From: Aeromicrobium erythreum
GTDB taxonomy: Bacteria; Actinomycetota; Actinomycetes; Propionibacteriales; Nocardioidaceae
Direction of reading: 5' to 3'
DNA length: 64,000 nt
Assembly: GCF_001509405.1 (NCBI RefSeq)
Contig: NZ_CP011502.1
Coordinates: forward strand, 2,728,001 to 2,792,000
Below the pieces are notes generated by a model, which saw only the letters and a program-made list of their open reading frames with translations, was not told where the DNA came from and did not search any database. Both the position numbers and the translations under genes were made by a program. This document shows positions 1 through 7,976 of this stretch, one piece after another; position 1 is the first letter of the stretch; every line of letters begins with the position of its first letter.

Positions 1-1
1 G

Positions 2-1072
2 TTCGCGGTCTACGCCGTCGCAGCGCTCGCTGCCGTGCTCGTCACCGGGTCGATCTCCGACCGCTACGGCCGACGTCCGGTGCTCATGGTCGCCGCGCTG
101 CTGATCCTCGCCGGCCTCGGCCTGTTCATGGCGGCCGACTCCGTGGTGTGGCTGCTGGGCGCCCGCATCCTGCACGGCCTGGGCGTCGGTGCGGTGGTGG
201 TCGTCGCCTCGGCCGCCCTGCTCGACCTGCGGCCCGACGAGGGCGACCGCACCGGCCGGATCACCGGCGTCGTGTTCAACAGCGGCATCGCGGTCGTGCT
301 CGTCGCCGTGTCGCTCATCGTCGACCGTGGGCCCGCTCCCACGGTGCTGCCCTACGCGATCCTCGCCGGCATCGTCGCAGTGCTCCTGCTGGGGCTGCTC
401 GTCATGCGCGAGCCGCACACGGAGGAGCGCGCCGTCCGCCTGCACGTGGCACGGCCTCGCGTCCCGCGCGAGATCGCCGCGCACTTCCGGTTCTCGGCCC
501 TGGGCGTGATGGCGTCGTGGTCGGTGCTGGGCGTGCTCCTGTCGCTCTACCCGCGGATCGCGTCGGAGGCCATCGGTGCCACGTCGGTGCTGTTCGGCGG
601 GGCGGTCGTCGCCGCGTCGGCCGCGGCGTCGGCCCTCAGCCAGGCGGTCGGGGCGCGCTGGCCCGCCCGCACGAGCGCCATCGTCGGCGACTTCGGCACC
701 GCCGCCTCCCTCGTGCTCTGCGTGCCCGCGGTCGCATGGGGCCATGCCTGGGGCATCGCCGCGGCCTCGACGCTCGTCGGCCTGTTCTTCGGCCTCGCGT
801 TCGGCGGGTCGCTGCGCCACCTGACCCAGCACGTGCCGTCGGCCCACCGTGGGGAGGTCATGTCGGCGTTCTACGTGCTCGCCTACAGCGCCATGGCCGT
901 GCCGACGGTGCTCGCCGGCTGGGCCGCCACGATCTGGACCCCGCGGACGATCTTCGCGCCGTTCATGGTCACGGTCGCCGTCGCCTGCACGGCGGCGGCC
1001 GTGATGGGGCTGCGCTCGCGCGCCGAGCAGCGCGCCGCCGAGGTCGAGGCCCCGGTGGCCGTCGCGTCGTGA
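2..1072 (+). CDS. MFS transporter, 5'-truncated by the window edge
   Basis: Major facilitator superfamily membrane transporter, probably an exporter. The reading frame is open from base 2, and the first visible residues (FAVYAVAALAAVLVTG) already form a membrane helix, so the true start lies upstream. The MFS loop motif DRYGRRPVL sits at about residue 20 of the visible part. Many further hydrophobic helices follow, with an Ala/Glu-rich soluble tail. The stop codon overlaps the GTG of the next gene (GTGA), suggesting translational coupling to the glycosylase gene. The substrate cannot be read from the sequence; similarity of layout to drug:H+ antiporters is family knowledge only. Confidence 0.85.
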   Translation, partial: FAVYAVAALAAVLVTGSISDRYGRRPVLMVAALLILAGLGLFMAADSVVWLLGARILHGLGVGAVVVVASAALLDLRPDEGDRTGRITGVVFNSGIAVVLVAVSLIVDRGPAPTVLPYAILAGIVAVLLLGLLVMREPHTEERAVRLHVARPRVPREIAAHFRFSALGVMASWSVLGVLLSLYPRIASEAIGATSVLFGGAVVAASAAASALSQAVGARWPARTSAIVGDFGTAASLVLCVPAVAWGHAWGIAAASTLVGLFFGLAFGGSLRHLTQHVPSAHRGEVMSAFYVLAYSAMAVPTVLAGWAATIWTPRTIFAPFMVTVAVACTAAAVMGLRSRAEQRAAEVEAPVAVAS

Positions 1073-1629
1073 GCGAGTCGCTCGACGACCTGCCCGAGGT
1101 GGCCGACCTCGCCGGCCCGGGCATGCGCCTGCTGCTGGTCGGCATCAACCCCAGTCCGCTGACCGCCCGCACCGGGTACCACTTCGCGCACCCGGGCAAC
1201 CGCTTCTACCCAGCCCTGCGCCGCGCCGGTGTCCTGCCCGAGGCGGCGAGGACGCCCGAGCTGGCGGCGCCCGTCCTCGTCGAGCGGGGCGTCGGGATCA
1301 CCAACCTCTCGCCCCGACCCACGGCACGGGCCGACGAGCTGGACGACGAGGAGGTGCGCGCCGGTCGTGAGCGCGTCACCGCTGCCGTCCGCGCGCACGG
1401 TCCGCGGGTGGTCGCCGTGGCCGGCGTCACGAGCTACCGGGTCGCGTTCGCCGACCGGCGGGCCCGGCTCGGCCGCCAGGCGCACGACCTCGAGGGGGCC
1501 GAGCTCTGGGTCGTGCCCAACCCCAGCGGACTCAACGCGCACGCGACGATCGACTCCCTCGCCCGCGACTACCGCGAGGTCGCGGAGGCCGCCGGCGTGC
1601 CGCTCGACGACGTCCCGACGTTGCCCTGA
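1069..1629 (+). CDS. mug: Mug-type mismatch-specific uracil/thymine DNA glycosylase
   Basis: 186-residue member of the Mug/TDG branch of uracil-DNA glycosylases, which remove U or T from G:U and G:T mismatches as the first step of base excision repair in the cytoplasm. The catalytic-site motif GINPSP lies near residue 26 (family form GINPG, with Asn activating water) and the second motif NPSGLNAH lies near residue 149. Length is usual for the family. The GTG start is set by a 4-nt GTGA overlap with the MFS gene. No separate promoter is visible, so it is probably co-transcribed with that gene. Confidence 0.85.
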   Translation: MSESLDDLPEVADLAGPGMRLLLVGINPSPLTARTGYHFAHPGNRFYPALRRAGVLPEAARTPELAAPVLVERGVGITNLSPRPTARADELDDEEVRAGRERVTAAVRAHGPRVVAVAGVTSYRVAFADRRARLGRQAHDLEGAELWVVPNPSGLNAHATIDSLARDYREVAEAAGVPLDDVPTLP

Positions 1630-1673
1630 CCGTCGTTCGCCATCGGCGAACGCACACGGTCCTTGTCAGGGGA

Positions 1674-1694
1674 ATTGAGTCGACTAGACTCAAG
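1674..1694 (+). promoter_or_regulatory. HAIR element (HspR operator) upstream of hsp20
   Basis: TTGAGT, seven bases, ACTCAA at 1675-1693 with a trailing G. This matches the actinobacterial HspR-associated inverted repeat (CTTGAGT-N7-ACTCAAG) except for the first base, which is A instead of C. It lies 58 bases before the hsp20 start, so HspR repression with heat induction is expected. Confidence 0.88.
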
Positions 1695-1751
1695 TTGAAC
1701 TGGATGTCCGGTCGCGGTGGCCGGACCGAACGACCCACCAGGAGGACCATC

Positions 1752-2195
1752 ATGAGCAACGTCTCCGTCTTCACCCGCCGTGACCCCTTCGCCGAGTTCG
1801 ACTCGCTGGTCCGCAGCGCGTTCAGCCCGACCCAGGGCTCGGCAGCCCGCCTCGACTTCACGCCCGCCGTCGAGACCGTCCGTGACGGCGACGACGTCGT
1901 CGTGCGGCTCGAGCTTCCCGGCATCGACGTCTCGAACGACGTCTCCGTCGAGGTGACCGGCGGACGCCTGGTCGTCAAGGGCGAGCGTCGCGACCAGCGC
2001 ACCGAGGAGGACGGCGAGAACAGCCGCCGGATCAGCGAGATCCGCTACGGCTCGTTCGAGCGCACCTTCGGGCTCCCCGGCCACGTCACGGCCGACGCCA
2101 TTAGCGCCTCCTACGACGCCGGCATCCTGTCGGTCCGCGTGGCCGGTGTGTTCGCCGGCACCGAGCCGACCCGGATCGAGATCACGCAGGGCTGA
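1752..2195 (+). CDS. Hsp20/alpha-crystallin small heat shock protein
   Basis: 147-residue ATP-independent holdase chaperone. The alpha-crystallin domain spans roughly residues 37-140: it begins with PAVETVRDGDDVVVRLELPG and continues through GGRLVVKGER, SFERTFGLP and DAGILSVRV, the last carrying the family's usual IL(S/T)V-type strand. The ATG start is supported by an AGGAGG-type ribosome site at 1739-1744. It stands alone between the HAIR operator and a bidirectional terminator, so it is probably a single-gene HspR regulon member. An in-frame ATG further upstream lies over the operator and has no ribosome site. Confidence 0.93.
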   Translation: MSNVSVFTRRDPFAEFDSLVRSAFSPTQGSAARLDFTPAVETVRDGDDVVVRLELPGIDVSNDVSVEVTGGRLVVKGERRDQRTEEDGENSRRISEIRYGSFERTFGLPGHVTADAISASYDAGILSVRVAGVFAGTEPTRIEITQG

Positions 2196-2208
2196 TCCCA
2201 TCCGCGCA

Positions 2209-2243
2209 CAGCGCCCCCGTCACCCCTGGTGGCGGGGGCGCTG
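2209..2243. terminator. Bidirectional hairpin terminator between hsp20 and the SDR gene
   Basis: A 16-bp stem (CAGCGCCCCCGTCACC, loop CCT, and its complement with one G-T pair) between convergent genes. No strong T-tract, as is common in actinobacteria. Confidence 0.75.
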
Positions 2244-2247
2244 CACG

Positions 2248-3066
2248 TCAGAGGCCGAGTCGGCGCCCGGCGGCCGCGAACACGCTCTGGTAGCGCGAGC
2301 CGAGCAGTCGCACCGAGAGGTCGAGGACGTGGGCGTCGGCGCCCACGAGCACGCGCGCCTTGCCCTTCTCCACGCCCGCGAGGATGACCTGCGCCGCCTT
2401 CTCCGGCGACGTGCGGGCCACCTTGTCGAAGGACCGCGCGAGCTCGTCGTGGTCGCGCCCCTCGGCCTGGTCGGCGTTGCGGGCGATGTTCGTGGCGATG
2501 CCGCCGGGGTGCACGCACGTGACCTTGACCGGTCGCTGGGCCAGCGCCATCTCCTGGCGCAGCGACTCGGTGAACCCGCGCACCGCGAACTTGGCGGCGT
2601 TGTAGGCGCTCTGCGACGGCATCGAGAACATGCCGAAGATGCTGGAGATGTTGACGACGTGACCGTCGCCGGACTCCACGAGGTGCGGCAGGAAGGCCTT
2701 CGTGCCGTGGACGACGCCCCAGAAGTCGACGTCCATGATCTTCTCGACGTCCTTGTACGACATCTCCTCGACGGTGCCGGAGTAGGCGATGCCTGCGTTG
2801 TTGAAGACCAGGTTCACGCGACCGAGGTCGGCGACGACGTCGCGGGCGTACTCCTCGACGCGCTCACGCTCGGCGACGTCGACGAGGTCGCCGCGCACGC
2901 GCGCGCCGGTGGCCTCCACGAGGCGCTGCGTCTCGGCCAGTCCGGCGGCGTCGACGTCGCAGACGGCGACCGTGGCGCCGCGTCGGCCGAGCTCGACCGC
3001 GAGCGCACGCCCGATGCCGGAGGCGGCCCCCGTCACGACGGCGACCTTGTGGCTGTAGTGGGTCAT
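2248..3066 (-). CDS. Short-chain dehydrogenase/reductase (SDR)
   Basis: 272-residue classical SDR, an NAD(P)(H)-dependent oxidoreductase. Near the N-terminus it has the cofactor motif TGAASGIG (about residues 14-21), then the NNAG motif, a catalytic Ser in NISSIFGM, and the YxxxK pair in SAYNAAKFAV. The C-terminal stretch (VLVGADAHVLDLSVRLLG) resembles SDRs acting on long or hydrophobic substrates, but no substrate can be assigned. Translation is taken from ATG 3066, because an upstream in-frame extension is basic, low-complexity and runs through a palindrome. Monocistronic, convergent with hsp20. Confidence 0.9.
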   Translation of the reverse strand: MTHYSHKVAVVTGAASGIGRALAVELGRRGATVAVCDVDAAGLAETQRLVEATGARVRGDLVDVAERERVEEYARDVVADLGRVNLVFNNAGIAYSGTVEEMSYKDVEKIMDVDFWGVVHGTKAFLPHLVESGDGHVVNISSIFGMFSMPSQSAYNAAKFAVRGFTESLRQEMALAQRPVKVTCVHPGGIATNIARNADQAEGRDHDELARSFDKVARTSPEKAAQVILAGVEKGKARVLVGADAHVLDLSVRLLGSRYQSVFAAAGRRLGL

Positions 3067-3088
3067 GCGCTGCGTCCTCTCGAGTCCA

Positions 3089-3103
3089 GATACCGTCGGT
3101 ATC
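3089..3103 (-). promoter_or_regulatory. 15-bp palindrome in the SDR promoter region
   Basis: GATACCG-T-CGGTATC, a perfect inverted repeat 23 bases upstream of the SDR start. Size and position fit an operator for a dimeric repressor, but no regulator gene lies next to it. Confidence 0.55.
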
Positions 3104-3182
3104 CGAAATGAGCGTAGGGCACGCCGCCCGCACGAGGCAACCCTCGCGACTCGTTCACCGCACGGCCTGGGTCTTTCGGCCC

Positions 3183-3188
3183 TACGCT
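3183..3188 (+). promoter_or_regulatory. -10 box, leaderless start of the GNAT gene
   Basis: TACGCT followed by six bases and then the GTG start. The spacing places transcription start at or next to the start codon, and no ribosome site is present. Confidence 0.55.
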
Positions 3189-3194
3189 CGTCGC

Positions 3195-3692
3195 GTGACG
3201 ACGTTGCTGATGCCGCCCGGAGTGCGGGAGGCCCGCCCCGAGGACGTGGCCGACATCGTCGCCATGGTGCGTGAGCTCGCCGACTACGAGAAGGCCGTCG
3301 ACCAGGCACGGATGACGTCGGTGCAGCTCTACGAGGCGCTGTTCGGTGCCGACCCGCCGGCCCACGCCCTCGTCGCGCAGTCCGGAGAGGGCCGGGTCGT
3401 CGGCTTCGCCCTCTGGTACCGGACGTTCTCGACCTGGGACGGCGTGCCCGGCATCCACCTCGAGGACCTCTACGTGCGGCCCACCCGGCGCGGCAGCGGC
3501 ATCGGACGTGGCCTGCTCACCGCGCTCGCGCGGATCGCGACCGAGCGTGGCTACTCGCGCGTGGAGTGGGACGTGCTGCGCTGGAACTCCCCCGCGATCC
3601 GGTTCTACGAGTCGCTGGAGGCCGTGCCGCAGGAGGAGTGGCTGGCGTACCGGCTGACCGGCAAGACGATCGCGCGCCTCGCAGAGTCCTGA
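3195..3692 (+). CDS. GNAT family N-acetyltransferase
   Basis: 165-residue Gcn5-related acetyltransferase that transfers acetyl from acetyl-CoA to an amine. The layout resembles diamine (spermidine/spermine-type) acetyltransferases: REARPEDVADIVAMVRELADYE at the N-terminus, VGFALWY in strand 4, LEDLYVRPTRRGSGIGRGLL as the acetyl-CoA pyrophosphate loop, and WDVLRWNSPAIRFYESLEA at the C-terminus. The GTG start is chosen from the leaderless -10 box six bases upstream. A longer in-frame extension is basic and unlike the family. The exact substrate is not determinable. Confidence 0.88.
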   Translation: MTTLLMPPGVREARPEDVADIVAMVRELADYEKAVDQARMTSVQLYEALFGADPPAHALVAQSGEGRVVGFALWYRTFSTWDGVPGIHLEDLYVRPTRRGSGIGRGLLTALARIATERGYSRVEWDVLRWNSPAIRFYESLEAVPQEEWLAYRLTGKTIARLAES

Positions 3693-3708
3693 GCTCGGGA
3701 CGCCCGCC

Positions 3709-4410
3709 TCAGGCGAGGAACGCGGTGCGCAACCGCTCGACGGTGCCGGCGTCGCCACCCACCGCGGCGAACCACGCGTCGACACCGCCGGGGTGCTGCT
3801 GCCAGCGGTCGAGGACGTGCTCGATCGCCTCGCGCGGCACGGTGAGGAAGGCCGCAGGCACCGGCGGGTGGTCCGAGCCCGGGGCGCGCAGCCGCGCGTC
3901 GATCGCGGCGGTGGCGTGCTCGGTCAGCATGTAGTCGGCGGCGACGTCGTCGCGCGGGACGCCAAGCAGCCGCAGCAGCAGGGCCACGGAGATGCCGGTG
4001 CGGTCCTTGCCTGCCGCGCAGTGCACCAGGGACGCTCCGCCCTCGGCCGCCGTGCTCGCGACCTCGTCGACCAGCTGGACGAGCAACGGGCCCGCGGTGT
4101 CGAGGACCTTGCCGTAGAGGTGCGTCAGCGTCGGCGTGTCCTCGTGCCAGCCGGGAGCGAGCGACGACAGCAGCGACAGGGTGACGACCCGCGGGCCAAG
4201 GGGCGCGAGCGGGTGCGGCCCGCCGTGCTCCATCGAGGAGCGCAGGTCGACGACGAGGGCGGGCGGCCAGGGCGTGCCGTCGGGCACGGTGTCGGTGGGC
4301 TCGGGGACGCCGCTGCGCAGCAGCAGACCGGTGCGCACGGTGGCGCCGTCGTGGCCGACCACGCCGCCCACGTCGCGGAAGTTCGGGAGGGTGACGCTCA
4401 CGCGGCTCAT
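3709..4410 (-). CDS. Tyrosine/serine protein phosphatase family protein
   Basis: 233-residue cysteine-dependent phosphatase of the bacterial Y_phosphatase3 type. It opens with LPNFRDVGG, the family's N-terminal signature, at about residues 7-15. The P-loop HCAAGKDRTG (CX5R with the Cys nucleophile) follows at about residues 134-143, and helix motifs with DYMLTEHA come next. Translation is taken from ATG 4410. The frame stays open far upstream only because it runs antisense to the SGNH gene and through the repeat array. No signal peptide. Substrates could be phosphoproteins or phosphoinositide-like molecules. Confidence 0.87.
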   Translation of the reverse strand: MSRVSVTLPNFRDVGGVVGHDGATVRTGLLLRSGVPEPTDTVPDGTPWPPALVVDLRSSMEHGGPHPLAPLGPRVVTLSLLSSLAPGWHEDTPTLTHLYGKVLDTAGPLLVQLVDEVASTAAEGGASLVHCAAGKDRTGISVALLLRLLGVPRDDVAADYMLTEHATAAIDARLRAPGSDHPPVPAAFLTVPREAIEHVLDRWQQHPGGVDAWFAAVGGDAGTVERLRTAFLA

Positions 4411-4476
4411 CGTAGGTGTGAGCACCCACACCCCCGTCGGGCGGCGCCTGGGGGCGCCCGCCGTCGCGCGGACCTC

Positions 4477-4482
4477 TAGCAT
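4477..4482 (+). promoter_or_regulatory. -10 box, leaderless start of the SGNH hydrolase gene
   Basis: TAGCAT, six bases, then GTG 4489; the same arrangement is seen at several other genes in this window. Confidence 0.55.
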
Positions 4483-4488
4483 GGCGAC

Positions 4489-5400
4489 GTGAGAGCCCCG
4501 AACAAGATCGCGTCCCAGGTCGCGGTCGGAGGGCTCGCCGCCGTCGCCGGCTACTGGGGCGTCGTCTTCGGCGAGATCGTCGTCGCCAAGCGGGCGATCG
4601 GCGTCACCGACGCCCGGCCCCCGCGCGCCGACGGCGTGTACGGCGAGGACCTCCCCCGCGATCCCGTCCGCTGCCTGGTGCTGGGCGACTCGGCCGCCGT
4701 CGGGTACGGCATGAGCCGTGCCGACGCGACCCCGCCGGCGATGCTCGGCATCGGTCTGGCGCACGTCCTCGACGCGCAGGTCGAGATCCGCTCCGAGGCC
4801 GTGGTCGGTGCTGTGACGTCGGACCTGCGCGACCAGATCGAGGCGGCCGGCGACTTCGACCCCGACCTCGTCGTGATCATCATCGGCACGAACGACGTGA
4901 CCCACCGCGTGCCCGCGTACCAGTCGACACGGCTGCTCGGCTCGGCCGTGCGGCGCCTGGTCGACGGTGGCGCGCAGGTGGTCGTGGGCACGTGTCCCGA
5001 CCTCGGGACGGTGCGCCCGATCCCGCAGCCGCTGCGCTGGATCGCCCGCCGCAAGAGCCGTGCGCTCGCCCGCAAGCAGACGGTCGCCGTGGTGCGGGCC
5101 GGTGGTCGCGCGGTCTCGCTGGGCAGTCTGCTGGGCGTCCTGTTCACCGAGAAGTACGACGTGATGTTCGGCGAGGACCGCTTCCACCCGTCGGAGACGG
5201 GCTACGCCAACATGGTGTCGGTGCTGGTGCCGTCGCTCGCCGCGGCCTGGCGCGAGCGCGACCGCGACTTCGCCGTCGCCCACTTCGGCGGCTCCCCCGG
5301 CACGATGTCGCTCACCGACGCCGCGGAGCGCGCCGGCGAGCGCGAGGGCACCGAGGTCACCCGCGACGGCCGCTGGGCCCGCATCCTCCGCCGCCGCTGA
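4489..5400 (+). CDS. SGNH/GDSL-family hydrolase, membrane-anchored
   Basis: 303-residue esterase/lipase-type enzyme. The N-terminal hydrophobic segment (about residues 10-32) looks like a membrane anchor. The catalytic blocks are in order: VLGDSAAVGYG (Ser, block I) near residue 66, IIGTNDVTH (Asn, block III) near residue 129, and DRFHPSETGY (Asp-x-x-His, block V) near residue 230. Several membrane-tethered actinobacterial SGNH proteins of this size act on cell-envelope lipids or acyl groups; that role is inferred here. The GTG start fits a leaderless promoter. Confidence 0.88.
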   Translation: MRAPNKIASQVAVGGLAAVAGYWGVVFGEIVVAKRAIGVTDARPPRADGVYGEDLPRDPVRCLVLGDSAAVGYGMSRADATPPAMLGIGLAHVLDAQVEIRSEAVVGAVTSDLRDQIEAAGDFDPDLVVIIIGTNDVTHRVPAYQSTRLLGSAVRRLVDGGAQVVVGTCPDLGTVRPIPQPLRWIARRKSRALARKQTVAVVRAGGRAVSLGSLLGVLFTEKYDVMFGEDRFHPSETGYANMVSVLVPSLAAAWRERDRDFAVAHFGGSPGTMSLTDAAERAGEREGTEVTRDGRWARILRRR

Positions 5401-5419
5401 CCCCCAGCGACCGCCTGGA

Positions 5420-6928
5420 GTGGTCTCGATACGCCCCCTCGCTGGCGCTCGTGGAGGCACTCGACCAGCGGCAGGTTCCGCTGGTCGAGTAGCAGGGACG
5501 AGCTTGCGAAGTCCCTGCGTATCGAGACCACCCGGCAACGGCCCAGCGCGAACCGACCCCCAGCGACCGCTTGGAGTGGTCTCGATACGCCTCCCCTCGC
5601 TGGCGCTCGTGGAGGCACTCGACCAGCGCAGCGTTCCGCTGGTCGAGTAGCGGCACGCGCGACGAAGGAGCGTCGTGCTGCGTATCGAGACCACCCGGCA
5701 ACAGCCCAGCGCGAACCGGCTCCCAGCGTCGGCGTGGAGTGGTCTCGATACGTCTCCGCCAGCTCCTCCGTCGCAGCGTCGACTACTCGACCAGCAAAGG
5801 ATTCCGCTGGTCGAGTAGCAGGGACGAGCTTGCGAGGTCCCTGCGTATCGAGACCACCCGGCAACAGCCCAGCGCGAACCGGCTCCCAGCGTCGGCGTGG
5901 AGTGGTCTCGATACGCCTCCGCCAGCTCCTTCGTCGCGGCGTCGACTACTCGACCAGCGGCACGTTCCGCTGGTCGAGTAGCAGGGACGAGCTTGCGAGG
6001 TCCCTGCGTATCGAGACCACCCGGCAACGGCCCAGCGCGAACCGGCTCCCAGCGACCGCTTGGAGTGGTCTCGATACACCTCCCCTCGCTGGCGCTCGTG
6101 GAGGCACTCGACCAGCGCAGCGTTCCGCTGGTCGAGTAGCGGCACGCGCGACGAAGGAGCGCCGTGGCCGCGTATCGAGACCACCCGGCAACGGCTCAGC
6201 GCAACCCAACCCCCAGCGACAGCTCAGAGTGGTCTCGATACACCTCCCCTCGCTAGCGCTCGTGAAGGCACTCGACCAGCGTAGGTTCTCGCTGGTCGAG
6301 TAGTCCGAGCGAGCTTGCGAGGCTCGGACGTATCGAGACCACCCGGCAAGAGCTCAGCGCGACCCAGCCCCCAGCGACAGCCCAGAGTGGTCTCGATACA
6401 CCTCCCCTCGCTAGCGCTCGTGGAGGCACTCGACCAGCGGCAGGTTCCGCTGGTCGAGTAGCAGGGACGAGCTTGCGAAGTCCCTGCGTATCGAGACCAC
6501 CCCGCAACCGCCCAGCGCGAACCGACCCCCAGCGACAGCTCAGAGTGGTCTCGATACACCTCCCCTCGCTAGCGCTCGTGGAGGCACTCGACCAGCGGAG
6601 GTTCTCGCTGGTCGAGTAGTCCGAGCGAGCTTGCGAGGCTCGGACGTATCGAGACCACCCGGCAAGAGCTCAGCGCGACCCAGCCCCCAGCGACAGCCCA
6701 GAGTGGTCTCGATACACCTCCCCTCGCTAGCGCTCGTGGAGGCACTCGACCAGCGGCAGGTTCCGCTGGTCGAGTAGCAGGGACGAGCTTGCGAAGTCCC
6801 TGCGTATCGAGACCACCCCGCAACCGCCCAGCGCGAACCGCCCCCCAGCGACAGCCCAGAGTGGTCTCGATACACCTCCCCTCGCTGGCGCTCGTGGCGG
6901 CACTCGACCAGCGTGATCGCTGGTCGAC
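5420..6928. repeat. Array of about ten nested-palindrome repeat units
   Basis: Ten units begin with GTGGTCTCGATAC at 5420, 5576, 5739, 5902, 6065, 6229, 6387, 6545, 6713 and 6861 (period 148-168 bases). Complete units end with the reverse complement GTATCGAGACCAC (unit 1 is 5420-5531). Inside each are two further hairpins. One is CTCGACCAGCG...CGCTGGTCGAG. The other is a variable stem (CAGGGAC/GTCCCTG, or GTCCGAG/CTCGGAC, or GCGGCACG with a near complement). Units are separated by about 45 bases of conserved spacer containing CCCAGCGCGAACC-like sequence. The last unit is truncated after its first inner hairpin. No credible gene lies in this stretch; long open frames on both strands are repeat artefacts. 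Confidence 0.95.
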
Positions 6929-6938
6929 CGCGGGAACG

Positions 6939-6976
6939 CCGACGGCCGGCCACCCCGAGGGGTGACCGGCCGTCGG
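6939..6976 (-). terminator. Hairpin terminator after the Bax inhibitor-like gene
   Basis: An 18-bp stem (CCGACGGCCGGCCACCCC paired with GGGGTGACCGGCCGTCGG, one mismatch) around a 2-base loop, 16 bases beyond the stop codon of the minus-strand gene. Confidence 0.8.
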
Positions 6977-6992
6977 TCGGGTGCTGCGGGTG

Positions 6993-7844
6993 TCAGTCCT
7001 GTCCGCGCAGGATGGCGAGGATGCGCAGGATCTCGATGTAGAGCCAGACCAGCGTGACCGTGAGGCCGAAGGCCGCACGCCAGGACTCGCGCTCCGGGAG
7101 ACCGGCCTCGACGCCGCGCTCGACGAAGTCGAAGTCCATGATCAGCATGAAGACGGCCAGCACGACGGCGATCGCCGAGACGACGAGGCCGAGGCCGGTC
7201 ATGCCGCGCAGGCCGCCCGACTCGAGGACGCCCGTGATGCTGAGGACGAAGTTGACCAGCATGACGCCGACGAAGGCGAACATGGAGATCGTGACGACCT
7301 TGCGGAACTTGTCGGTGACCTGGATGTTGAAGAACTTGTAGGCACCGAGCGTGGCGAAGAAGGCGACCATGGTGGCCAGGACGGCCTGGAACACGATCGT
7401 CGGGTCGCCGACGTAGCCGGAGACGACCTTGGAGAAGGCGCCGACGAAGACACCCTCGGCGGCGGCGTACGCGAGGACGAGCGCCGGGCTGATGATCTTC
7501 TTGAACGAGTTGACCAGCGAGAGGCCGAAGCCGACGATCGCGCCGGCGAACGCGAAGCCGAACGCCTTCTGCACCGCAGCCTGGTCGGTGGAGATGTCGC
7601 CGATGAGGAACCAGGCCGCTGCGGCCGTGGCGACGACGACACCGAGCGTGAGCGCGGTCTTCTCGACCGTGGACTCGATGGTCATGAAGCCCGTGCCGCG
7701 GCCCGTGGTGTGGGTCGGGCTGGGCTGCGAGGCCGAGCCGTCGAGGTCGATCTTCCACTGTGACGGATCTGCCGAGCGGGTCGTGGCCGCACCACGGCCG
7801 TTGAACCCCTCGGATCGGTTGAACACGGGGTTGTTGCTCTGCAT
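6993..7844 (-). CDS. Bax inhibitor-1/YccA family membrane protein
   Basis: 283-residue integral membrane protein with a soluble N-terminus of about 65 residues (QSNNPVFNRSEGF, a start typical of actinobacterial members) and seven predicted helices. The C-terminal part has DFDFVERGVEAGLPERESWRAAFGLTVTLVWLYIEILRIL, with the acidic residues characteristic of the family's pH-sensing calcium-leak pore. Translation from ATG 7844 is supported by a GGAGGG ribosome site just upstream; ten further in-frame codons are less likely. Monocistronic with its own terminator. The physiological role in bacteria is poorly defined (ion leak or membrane-protein quality control). Confidence 0.92.
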   Translation of the reverse strand: MQSNNPVFNRSEGFNGRGAATTRSADPSQWKIDLDGSASQPSPTHTTGRGTGFMTIESTVEKTALTLGVVVATAAAAWFLIGDISTDQAAVQKAFGFAFAGAIVGFGLSLVNSFKKIISPALVLAYAAAEGVFVGAFSKVVSGYVGDPTIVFQAVLATMVAFFATLGAYKFFNIQVTDKFRKVVTISMFAFVGVMLVNFVLSITGVLESGGLRGMTGLGLVVSAIAVVLAVFMLIMDFDFVERGVEAGLPERESWRAAFGLTVTLVWLYIEILRILAILRGQD

Positions 7845-7976
7845 GGTTCCCTCCAGGGAATCAGTACTCAGCACTTCTGAGGAGGTCGATGTGACCTCAC
7901 CCTACATAACGAGGGAGATGCGCGAATCTATCCCGATCCGGACTGGTTTCTTCCTGAAACCAAAGGGAGGGCGAGG

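Noticed and set aside
5420..6928. CRISPR array
   Set aside because: The repeats are about 110 bases with internal hairpins, the spacers are themselves conserved, and no cas gene is present.
4411..6992. Long open frames on both strands across the repeat array, including an apparent 772-residue phosphatase fusion
   Set aside because: They consist of repeated translated palindromes in all frames with no protein features; the phosphatase has a normal start at 4410.
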